Part shown: positions 1-4,576 of the stretch, in pieces
Position numbering within the stretch: position 1 is the stretch's first letter
Layout of the letters: every line of letters starts with the position of its first letter
Assembly (NCBI GenBank): GCA_035399665.1
Contig: DAOPJM010000069.1
Coordinates: 1-5,430, forward strand
Length of the DNA: 5,430 bases
Reading direction: 5' to 3'
DNA from: DAOPJM01 sp035399665
GTDB lineage: Bacteria; Bacillota; Clostridia; Christensenellales; CAG-138
Notes under the pieces: model-generated
The model's input: the letters and a program-made list of their open reading frames with translations, nothing else
Told to the model about the DNA's origin: nothing
Database searches by the model: none
Translations under genes and position numbers: made by a program

Positions 1-213
1 CTCTTCGAATCGCATGGATACACAAAAATCAGAATTACTCGTCATCTGTTTGGAATGCAGATGGACGTTTCCGCAAAGAGTGAGGCCGGAAGCAAGCGCC
101 AGTTTGAATGTATGCCGGAGCACAAACACGGCCAAGACTACGTTGCGGTCAAAAAAGTCGGTAGCCCCGACTGGATTGATGCGCTCGAAGCGATGGATGC
201 TATTGACACATAA
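1..213 (+). CDS. C-terminal end of an unidentified protein (5' end outside window)
   Basis: Reading from base 1, this frame is open for 70 codons and ends at TAA (211-213). The start is off the left edge, so only the C-terminus is visible. The translated tail is mixed in composition and looks like a folded protein: a basic stretch (YTKIRITRHLFGMQMDVS, residues 8-25), a Cys/His-containing patch (ECMPEHKHG, 36-44) and an acidic end (DWIDALEAMDAIDT). I do not recognise the family and assign no function. A second open frame, offset by one base, covers the same stretch but is rich in Arg, Ser and Thr, as shadow frames often are, so I prefer this one. The gene lies 42 bases before the DUF6933/pRiA4b gene on the same strand and could share a transcript with it. 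The open frame is short, so chance is not fully excluded. Confidence 0.5.
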   Translation, partial: LFESHGYTKIRITRHLFGMQMDVSAKSEAGSKRQFECMPEHKHGQDYVAVKKVGSPDWIDALEAMDAIDT

Positions 214-230
214 ATGAATTTAAGGATTAT
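203..230 (+). promoter_or_regulatory. Possible promoter for the DUF6933/pRiA4b gene
   Basis: A perfect TTGACA -35 box (203-208) is followed after 16 bases by GATTAT (225-230), which matches TATAAT at 4 of 6 positions. It overlaps the last codons of the upstream partial gene and would start transcription just before the ribosome binding site at 239-245. The -10 match is weak, so this is a suggestion only. Confidence 0.25.
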
Positions 231-238
231 GGTTCTAC

Positions 239-245
239 AAAGGAG
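239..245 (+). promoter_or_regulatory. Ribosome binding site that sets the DUF6933/pRiA4b start
   Basis: AAAGGAG lies 10 bases before the ATG at 256. The longer in-frame option, an ATG at 214, has no such site before it and adds 14 residues unlike the family N-terminus (MYIGCTKKL). The start at 256 is therefore preferred. Confidence 0.6.
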
Positions 246-255
246 TTTATCTGTT

Positions 256-1338
256 ATGTACATAGGCTGCACAAAGAAATTAATTGAATATGCCAAAATT
301 GCGCCCATCGTATTGCTCGGCACAGAGCCATTTTTCTCATGGAGCGCGAACATGATAATAATTAACCACCGCAGGGCAATTGTCGTGATTAACGATGCTG
401 TGCGCTATGGTTTTATGCTGTATGGAATCACAGCAAAGACTATTAAGAACTTGAATTCTTTGATAAGTGAGGGCATACGTTCCTGCCTTGAAGCAGAGTG
501 CGTGTCTGAAGAAATCATCAATCAGTACATGAGGGACTGCGGCAACATCACATATGGGAAAACTACAAACCGCTCAAATGTTGCACGGATGAATAAGCTG
601 TGTGAGCGCACTTATTATTTCGCAGCGGACTTAAATAGCGACTTCATTCTGCAAAGGCACCTGATAGGGCGCATAAACAACGATGTATTTGATATCAATG
701 GACAATATTCTTCGCCAAGCGATTTACTGTATGGTGAATTGGAAAAGCACTATTCAACGCAAAATATTCGCAGCTGCCGCGCTGCCATTCTTGATGTCAG
801 ATTGGATATTGAGACGGTATGTTCTCGAAGAATAGCGATTCCAATAAATCGTACCTTTTCACAACTACATCGTGCCCTGCAATGCCTGTTCAACTGGCAG
901 GATTATCACCTGCATCAGTTTATTTTAGATGTTTATCCCGATGGAAGGACAAGAAATGTGCTTGTTGGTGCGCCTCCTGAATATGAAAGTGAAGACGAAG
1001 ACTGGCGCCTAGATTCTGCTGTTCTGCTCAGTGATGTATTTCCAGAGAAGAATGAGATTATCTACAATTATGATTTCGGTGATGACTGGTATCATTATAT
1101 AAAACTCATCGATATTCAAAGTGACTATGATAAAAACTACCCGATATGCCTAAGCGCAGTCGGCGATGCGCCACCGGAGGATGTTGGTGGTACATACGGT
1201 TATGCGGAGTTTTTGCGTATTCTTGATGAGCCAAACGATCCGGAATATGAGGATACGAAGACATGGGCGGAGGGCATGAAATACCGGTCGCTCGATATAG
1301 TCGAAATCAATCGAAGGCTAAGGTATAGTGCCTACTGA
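256..1338 (+). CDS. DUF6933 / plasmid pRiA4b ORF-3-like fusion protein
   Basis: This is a 360-residue soluble protein with two apparent domains. Residues 1-165 resemble DUF6933: an N-terminal MYIGCTKKL, then EPFFSWSAN (24-32), an INDAVRYGFMLYG segment (45-57), and NRSNVARMNKLCERTYYFAAD (105-125). Residues 190-358 resemble the pRiA4b ORF-3 family: LHRALQCLFNWQDYHLHQF (204-222), then YDFGDDWYH (272-280), then GDAPPEDVGGTYGY (303-316), three landmarks typical of that family. The biochemical function of both domains is unknown to me. No signal peptide or membrane segment is visible. The start at 256 is chosen because of the AAAGGAG site at 239-245. The gene converges on the relaxase operon and ends at TGA. 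Sampled lines of sequence give roughly low-to-mid 40s percent GC, against mid 50s in the minus-strand genes, which suggests separate ancestry (cargo or flanking DNA). Family calls are from remembered sequence patterns. Confidence 0.8.
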   Translation: MYIGCTKKLIEYAKIAPIVLLGTEPFFSWSANMIIINHRRAIVVINDAVRYGFMLYGITAKTIKNLNSLISEGIRSCLEAECVSEEIINQYMRDCGNITYGKTTNRSNVARMNKLCERTYYFAADLNSDFILQRHLIGRINNDVFDINGQYSSPSDLLYGELEKHYSTQNIRSCRAAILDVRLDIETVCSRRIAIPINRTFSQLHRALQCLFNWQDYHLHQFILDVYPDGRTRNVLVGAPPEYESEDEDWRLDSAVLLSDVFPEKNEIIYNYDFGDDWYHYIKLIDIQSDYDKNYPICLSAVGDAPPEDVGGTYGYAEFLRILDEPNDPEYEDTKTWAEGMKYRSLDIVEINRRLRYSAY

Positions 1339-1420
1339 GTGCCGAACATCGAGATACCAAGTAGCTTTACAAGGAGTTTGAGGAGTCTTGAGCAAGCAAT
1401 GCCTCCTGCCGTCAAAAATC

Positions 1421-1448
1421 CACCGGAGCCCCTCACGGGACTCCGGTG
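1421..1448 (-). terminator. Strong hairpin terminator between convergent genes
   Basis: CACCGGAG (1421-1428) pairs perfectly with CTCCGGTG (1441-1448). Inside, CCC (1430-1432) pairs with GGG (1437-1439) around a TCAC loop, with one C-A mismatch between the two stems. Read on the minus strand, the hairpin is followed by GATTTTTGAC, so a short T-run follows after GA. It lies about 73 bases beyond the relaxase stop. On the plus strand it is followed only by TTTGCTTG and sits about 82 bases after the DUF6933/pRiA4b stop, so it may also help terminate that gene. The minus-strand assignment is better supported. Confidence 0.65.
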
Positions 1449-1456
1449 TTTGCTTG

Positions 1457-1474
1457 ATGGGGCAACATCCCCAT
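1457..1474. repeat. Hairpin in the convergent intergenic region (middle of three)
   Basis: ATGGGG (1457-1462) and CCCCAT (1469-1474) form a perfect 6-bp stem around CAACAT. No T-run follows on either strand, so on its own it is not a classic terminator. It lies between the terminator-like hairpin at 1421-1448 and another hairpin at 1485-1501, all in the predicted 3' untranslated region of the relaxase message. Confidence 0.5.
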
Positions 1475-1484
1475 ACCCCTTGAA

Positions 1485-1501
1485 CAGAGATTTCATCTCT
1501 G
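1485..1501. repeat. Hairpin just downstream of the relaxase stop
   Basis: CAGAGAT (1485-1491) and ATCTCTG (1495-1501) form a perfect 7-bp stem with a 3-base TTC loop (GAA on the minus strand). It lies about 20 bases after the relaxase stop codon in the direction of transcription. There is no T-run. A 3' end-stabilising or processing role is possible but is inference. Confidence 0.45.
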
Positions 1502-1521
1502 GCTGCGCACCGTGCCGGCGC

Positions 1522-2931
1522 TTATTTTTCTTCACGCTGACGCTCCCTTTCCTTGGATTTTTCTTCTTCGATACCCAGAAGATACGCGGCGTTTGCTTTG
1601 TGGACAGCCAGCTCGCGCATTTCGTCCTGAGCCTTGCGGTACTCTGCGTAGGCGGCTTTTTTGTCGGTCAGCAGTGTATTGAATTCCTCCTGTAAGGTCT
1701 TGACCGTAGGCAGCTTCTTGAGTCCTAATTCGTCAAAGGCTTTTTTTGCCGCCTTGTGGAGAATGATATCTCCCTCGTGTTCGGCAAGGAACTTTTTTGA
1801 GTACCCCTCTTTTCGGTATTGCGTGTAAACCTCGCGGGTCTTGGAATAGTTGATGATATGAGTTCGGAGCGTTTGAATCTCCGCCATTCGTGTTTCTGCC
1901 GACTTGATACGCTGCTTCAAGTCGTAAAACTTGGCGTCTGCCGTTTCCGACGCCAGAGAAAGTGCGGCATAGTCGGGGAAACTCTTTTCCTCAAGATACA
2001 GGAGCGTCTTGGCCATCTGTTTGAGCTTCACGACCTTCATGGTCTGGTCGTACCAATAGCCTTTGCCGGAGTTGAGCTTGCCCTCAATCTCCTGAATCAG
2101 AGTAGGCCGCTGACTGCGCTTCGGATATTTTTTCTTGACGAAAGGATTATGAGCCTTGCATCCATCAATGACCGCCCGCAGCTCGGTCTCAGAATATCCG
2201 TCACCGAGAGAAGACAGACGAATGTTTTGCTTTTGCCCAGCGTGGAGAAAAGACAGGTTTTTGCCCCGTCGCGTGGCGGTGTAGCCGGAATTTTTCAGAA
2301 TCAGCAAAAGTGCGTCAAAGTCCTTCGGCTTCTTTTGCAGCGCGGCGTCGATGGTCATTTTCAATAACTCACGGTTGGAGAGCTTCGCGTTACCGCCCAG
2401 CCACTTGTTATAGCTTTTGCCGTGTTTCTGCGGATTCTCGATGACGGACAGCTTGTGCTCCATGCAAATCATATCAGAAAGCCGACGTATTGCCTCGGTG
2501 CTGCCCCAGAAGTTTCTGAACTTCCGCGTGCAGTCCAGCGACGTGGAGTTCCAGATAATATGATTGTGGATGTGTGCCCGATCTATATGAGTACAGACAA
2601 TATAGGCTTGCTCACCTTTGGTAAATCGTGCGGCGAGCTCACAGCCAATTTGATTTGCTTCCTCCGGCGTGACCTCTCCCGGCTTGAAGGATTGACGGAG
2701 CTGATAGGCGATTACGTCGCTGTGCTGTATTCTGCCGGTGTTGTCGAAGTATTGTTTTTTCGCCATCTGAAACTGAGAGCTTGCAAAATCCGGGTCGCAC
2801 TCATAGGCGGAAATCAACTTGCCGCCTTCTGTCTTCTCCGGGTTCATCGCGTAATCCGTCCTGTCTGACAGGCACTGAGCTATCGTTTTTCCTTTATTGT
2901 GGTGCATGGGAATAATGCGTGTTGTTGCCAT
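1522..2931 (-). CDS. MobA/VirD2-like relaxase (MOBP-type) of a Tn1549-like ICE
   Basis: Conjugative relaxases cut one strand at oriT, stay covalently bound to the 5' end through a tyrosine, and lead the strand into the recipient. This 469-residue protein opens MATTRIIPMHHNKGKT, with RTDYAMNPEKT (24-34) holding the likely catalytic Tyr27. SDVIAYQLRQSFKPGEVTPEEANQIG (71-96) is a family hallmark. The metal-binding histidine motif is HIDRAHIHNH (115-124: His115, His120, His122, His124), followed by CTRKFRNFWGS (134-144). The nuclease domain spans about residues 1-180, and residues 330-460 are charged and probably coiled-coil, ending in a Glu/Lys/Arg-rich tail. The length is normal for the group. 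I chose the ATG at 2931 rather than an in-frame one 10 codons upstream, because AAAGGAGG (2941-2948) sits 9 bases before it and family members begin (M/V)ATTR. It is the last gene of the minus-strand block and is preceded by a terminator. Confidence 0.95.
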   Translation of the reverse strand: MATTRIIPMHHNKGKTIAQCLSDRTDYAMNPEKTEGGKLISAYECDPDFASSQFQMAKKQYFDNTGRIQHSDVIAYQLRQSFKPGEVTPEEANQIGCELAARFTKGEQAYIVCTHIDRAHIHNHIIWNSTSLDCTRKFRNFWGSTEAIRRLSDMICMEHKLSVIENPQKHGKSYNKWLGGNAKLSNRELLKMTIDAALQKKPKDFDALLLILKNSGYTATRRGKNLSFLHAGQKQNIRLSSLGDGYSETELRAVIDGCKAHNPFVKKKYPKRSQRPTLIQEIEGKLNSGKGYWYDQTMKVVKLKQMAKTLLYLEEKSFPDYAALSLASETADAKFYDLKQRIKSAETRMAEIQTLRTHIINYSKTREVYTQYRKEGYSKKFLAEHEGDIILHKAAKKAFDELGLKKLPTVKTLQEEFNTLLTDKKAAYAEYRKAQDEMRELAVHKANAAYLLGIEEEKSKERERQREEK

Positions 2932-2940
2932 GAGCGGCGG

Positions 2941-2948
2941 CCTCCTTT
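2941..2948 (-). promoter_or_regulatory. Ribosome binding site that sets the relaxase start
   Basis: On the minus strand this reads AAAGGAGG, a near-perfect anti-16S match, 9 bases before the ATG at 2931-2929. It lies inside the coding region implied by the longer in-frame start at 2961, which argues against that longer start. It begins about 11 bases after the T-run of the terminator at 2961-2994. Confidence 0.8.
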
Positions 2949-2959
2949 CTGAAACGGGC

Positions 2960-2994
2960 AAAAAAATAAGCGGGCGGTTCCGAAAAACCGCCTG
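2960..2994 (-). terminator. Intrinsic terminator between the CD1845-family gene and the relaxase
   Basis: GGCGGTT (2973-2979) pairs with AACCGCC (2986-2992) around a 6-base loop. A further G-T and C-G pair extends the stem to 2971/2994. On the minus strand the stem is followed by CTTA and then seven T residues. It starts 15 bases after the CD1845-family stop. It should end most transcripts there, so the relaxase needs read-through or another promoter. Confidence 0.8.
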
Positions 2995-3009
2995 CGCCGT
3001 GTATGAGAC

Positions 3010-3300
3010 TTATCCGTAAATTGTGTCCTTGAGCCAGAATCGAAAAATATGAAGCTGCGCCAGCAGCCATGTTGCCAGCATTGGTAGTCCATATGGGCAC
3101 ATAAGAAACGCAACGCCCAAACCGATGCAGCCTCTGAGCGTGGAGCCTGTCACAATGGTAATCACGCCCATGATGGCAAACAGAACCGCGACAACGCTCA
3201 GCACGGTAGCGGACACCCGGACAAGCAACGTACAGATTCCAGTGACGAGCCAGAGCACAAATATAATCGGGGTAAACAACAGCTTCAAAATGAATTTCAT
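3010..3300 (-). CDS. CD1845-family small membrane protein
   Basis: This 96-residue, strongly hydrophobic protein opens MKFILKLLFTPIIFVLWLV. Three membrane segments are likely: about residues 4-27, 31-51 and 57-83. The last carries PYGLPMLATWLL (69-80), a stretch I recognise from CD1845-family proteins, which are common between mobC and relaxase genes of clostridial ICEs. The C-terminus FRFWLKDTIYG also fits. The role is unknown; attachment of the transfer complex to the membrane is only a guess from location. The ATG at 3300 is chosen because GGGAGG (3309-3314) lies 8 bases upstream. The longer in-frame start at 3396 would add 32 residues without family resemblance and would run through the structured intergenic region and into the end of mobC. 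A candidate promoter lies just upstream, and a terminator follows its stop. Confidence 0.85.
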   Translation of the reverse strand: MKFILKLLFTPIIFVLWLVTGICTLLVRVSATVLSVVAVLFAIMGVITIVTGSTLRGCIGLGVAFLMCPYGLPMLATWLLAQLHIFRFWLKDTIYG

Positions 3301-3308
3301 AATCAACG

Positions 3309-3316
3309 CCTCCCTC
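3309..3316 (-). promoter_or_regulatory. Ribosome binding site that sets the CD1845-family start
   Basis: On the minus strand this reads GAGGGAGG, ending 8 bases before the ATG at 3300-3298. It supports the short 96-residue form over the upstream in-frame start. Confidence 0.75.
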
Positions 3317-3328
3317 ATTTCTGACTTC

Positions 3329-3357
3329 ATTTTACCTGTCAATATGTACTTCGGCAA
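3329..3357 (-). promoter_or_regulatory. Candidate promoter for the CD1845-family gene (and relaxase by read-through)
   Basis: On the minus strand TTGCCG (3357-3352, 4 of 6 matches to TTGACA) is followed by exactly 17 bases and then TAAAAT (3334-3329, 5 of 6 matches to TATAAT). Transcription would begin near 3322, leaving a leader of about 20 bases with the GAGGGAGG site. The -35 box lies inside an arm of the inverted repeat at 3351-3387, so a protein bound there could block it. Matches of this quality also occur by chance. Confidence 0.4.
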
Positions 3358-3368
3358 GGATGTCAATA
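3337..3368. repeat. Direct repeat TGTCAATA x2
   Basis: TGTCAATA occurs at 3337-3344 and again at 3361-3368, starts 24 bases apart, in the non-coding gap after mobC. The first copy lies outside the inverted repeat and the second lies within its loop. Repeats of this kind can be binding sites for relaxosome proteins, but no such binding is shown here. Confidence 0.5.
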
Positions 3369-3387
3369 CTAATGATACCCTTGCCGA
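3351..3387. repeat. Perfect 9-bp inverted repeat; candidate oriT or operator
   Basis: TCGGCAAGG (3351-3359) and CCTTGCCGA (3379-3387) are exact reverse complements separated by 19 bases. The pair sits in the 92-base gap between mobC and the CD1845-family gene. No T-run follows on the minus strand, so it is not a terminator. Minus-strand ATCCTTGCC at the inner edge of one arm resembles, with one mismatch, the ATCCTG core of nick regions used by RP4/R64-type MOBP relaxases. Inverted repeats beside a nick site are usual for oriT. The oriT assignment is inference; the repeat itself is certain. Confidence 0.45.
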
Positions 3388-3392
3388 GAAGC

Positions 3393-3734
3393 TCACAGCT
3401 CCGCGAGCTTAGAAATGATTTCGTTGGCCTTTTCAAAAAGCTCCGTTTGCCGCTTTTGAATATCCGAGATATCTGCCTCATAGACGCGCCCGGTCTCGTT
3501 GAGCCGCTTTGCCATCTGGTTAATATTATTACCGGTGTACCGAAGGAGAGAAACCATTTCCTTCAGCTCCGGCAGATTGAGCCGGACATACAGTCCGTCT
3601 ATCGCCATGCGGCGGAGATATGCCTCCTGATTAGTCGTGCCGATAAGCGCCATTTTCTCGTGAATGAGAGCGTGTTCCTCCGGCGTGACGCGCACCGTCA
3701 TCTTCACGCTCCGCCGAGCAAACTCCGCACTCAC
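3393..3734 (-). CDS. mobC: MobC-type relaxosome accessory protein
   Basis: MobC-family proteins bind oriT DNA and help the relaxase reach its nick site. This 113-residue protein has an N-terminal ribbon-helix-helix-like segment (VKMTVRVTPEEHALIHEKMALIG, residues 10-32), then TNQEAYLRRMAIDG (34-47), and the MobC signature LPELKEMVSLLRYTGNNINQMAKRLNETG (54-82), followed by a helical C-terminus. The size is normal for the family. The start is GTG (3734-3732), overlapping the stop of the DUF3848/3849 gene as GTGA, with GAGG 7 bases upstream, so coupled translation is likely. An in-frame ATG at codon 12 (3701), with GGAG about 8 bases before it, is an alternative that would still keep the KMTVRV strand. 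The relaxase partner is two genes downstream. Confidence 0.9.
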   Translation of the reverse strand: MSAEFARRSVKMTVRVTPEEHALIHEKMALIGTTNQEAYLRRMAIDGLYVRLNLPELKEMVSLLRYTGNNINQMAKRLNETGRVYEADISDIQKRQTELFEKANEIISKLAEL

Positions 3735-4576
3735 AGCTCTGCCTCTTTCAATTTCTTCGGCGCAGCCTTGGCCTGTGAGCTTGCCGCTGCCGTCTTTTGA
3801 AGCATATCAATGACAGACGGTTTCTTCTGCGGCTGCTCTTTTTCAAGCGCCATTTCCTTACGAACATGGGTCACGAGCAAATCCACAAGACCGGTGTGCG
3901 CCTGATCCACGACAAAATAGCAGTTGCGGTCAGTACCCGTCCCATCAGGGTTTTCGGCAACGGGAATCGTCTGCGCCCACTCCTTATTGCGGTGGTCAAT
4001 ACGCCCGTCCCAATCCTTCTGACGAACCGTATTTGCAAGAACATAGACCACGCGGTCGCGTCCAAAATCGTCAGTGACCTGCTTAAGCGCGGTTTTACAA
4101 TCGAGACTGTTGTCATGGTAATTCCCGTTGATTGCTTTTTCCAGTGCCTCCTTACAGGCGATATTCGCATTGTTGGAGGCGCGGTAAACCGGAAGCTCGT
4201 CATGCTCGCGGGCATATGCGCCGGAGTGATTGTAAATCGGCGTGTTCAAGATTTCTTCGTGCTTCCGCTGCACAACATCGTTGGCTCTGCCGGTAATACA
4301 GTCGAGAATATTTTCCATGTGGTCGGTCTCCCGGTTTTCAAACTCATGGAATACATCCTCAAGCGGCGTTTTCGATGAAAGCAGCGACTGTGCCTGCGCA
4401 TCGGTGAGATCGTTGTACTCCAGCGACATCAAAATATCCTCCCGCATGGTGTATTCATAAGCGTGATCCAGTACGGCTGCGGGTTCCTGCCCCAGCAGCC
4501 AATCTCTGAACGTGTCCTGCTCCGCAAACATCTTTTCGTAGAGCTTGGTGTTGAGTTCATCGTTATTCATAATCAT
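3731..4576 (-). CDS. DUF3848-DUF3849 domain protein of the ICE
   Basis: This 281-residue soluble protein resembles two adjacent uncharacterised domains. DUF3848 covers about residues 3-105, with NNDELNTKLYEKMF (4-17), AYEYTMREDILMSLEYNDL (39-57) and DHMENILDCITGRANDV (85-101). DUF3849 covers about 112-243, with PIYNHSGAYAREHDELPVYRASNNANIACKEA (113-144) and RVVYVLANTVRQKDWDGRI (175-193). The tail (250-281) is Ala/Lys-rich and probably flexible. The biochemical role is unknown to me; these proteins recur beside MobC and the helicase/methylase in clostridial ICEs, which suggests a role in DNA transfer or element maintenance. The ATG at 4576 overlaps the stop of the upstream gene as ATGA, and AGGAGG (4581-4586) lies 4 bases before it. 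A second ATG two codons on (4570) has 10-base spacing and is about equally plausible. Confidence 0.88.
   Translation of the reverse strand: MIMNNDELNTKLYEKMFAEQDTFRDWLLGQEPAAVLDHAYEYTMREDILMSLEYNDLTDAQAQSLLSSKTPLEDVFHEFENRETDHMENILDCITGRANDVVQRKHEEILNTPIYNHSGAYAREHDELPVYRASNNANIACKEALEKAINGNYHDNSLDCKTALKQVTDDFGRDRVVYVLANTVRQKDWDGRIDHRNKEWAQTIPVAENPDGTGTDRNCYFVVDQAHTGLVDLLVTHVRKEMALEKEQPQKKPSVIDMLQKTAAASSQAKAAPKKLKEAEL

Larger units (their letters stand above)
1339..1521. other. Convergent intergenic region without a supported gene
   Basis: This 183-base stretch separates the plus-strand DUF6933/pRiA4b stop from the minus-strand relaxase stop. It holds the three hairpins at 1421-1501. CAAGCAA (1393-1399) is also complementary to TTGCTTG (1450-1456), so a longer-range stem could enclose the first hairpin. 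Frames crossing it are open by chance and have no recognisable protein. Confidence 0.6.

Noticed and set aside
14..217. Plus-strand open frame of 67 codons starting at an ATG near the left edge
   Set aside because: It is a shadow of the frame starting at base 1. Its translation is rich in Arg, Ser and Thr and resembles no protein, while the base-1 frame has a more balanced composition.
1371..1480. Tiny plus-strand ORF after the AAGGAG-like sequence near 1373, starting at TTG
   Set aside because: It has a non-standard start, fewer than 35 codons, and passes through two hairpins. The purine-rich sequence is likely coincidental.
1332..1535. Minus-strand frame of 67 codons past the relaxase stop
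   Set aside because: It overlaps the relaxase end and covers the hairpins. Its sequence looks like translated stem-loops, and its start lacks a ribosome binding site.
1339..1695. Plus-strand open frame directly after the DUF6933/pRiA4b stop, 118 codons
   Set aside because: It runs through three hairpins and antisense into the relaxase gene, has no recognisable domain, and begins at a weak non-ATG start.
1819..2868. Long plus-strand open frames antisense to the relaxase
   Set aside because: The opposite strand encodes a well-recognised relaxase with conserved catalytic motifs; these are antisense shadows of its GC-biased codons.
3337..3366. Two minus-strand TTGACA sequences as -35 boxes
   Set aside because: Neither has a good -10 box at 16-18 bases. 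The TTGCCG/TAAAAT pair with exact 17-base spacing is the better promoter candidate in this gap.
3360..4460. Plus-strand frames, and one minus-strand frame at 3871-4215, over mobC and the DUF3848/3849 gene
   Set aside because: They are shadows of recognised, tightly coupled minus-strand genes and have no family resemblance of their own.
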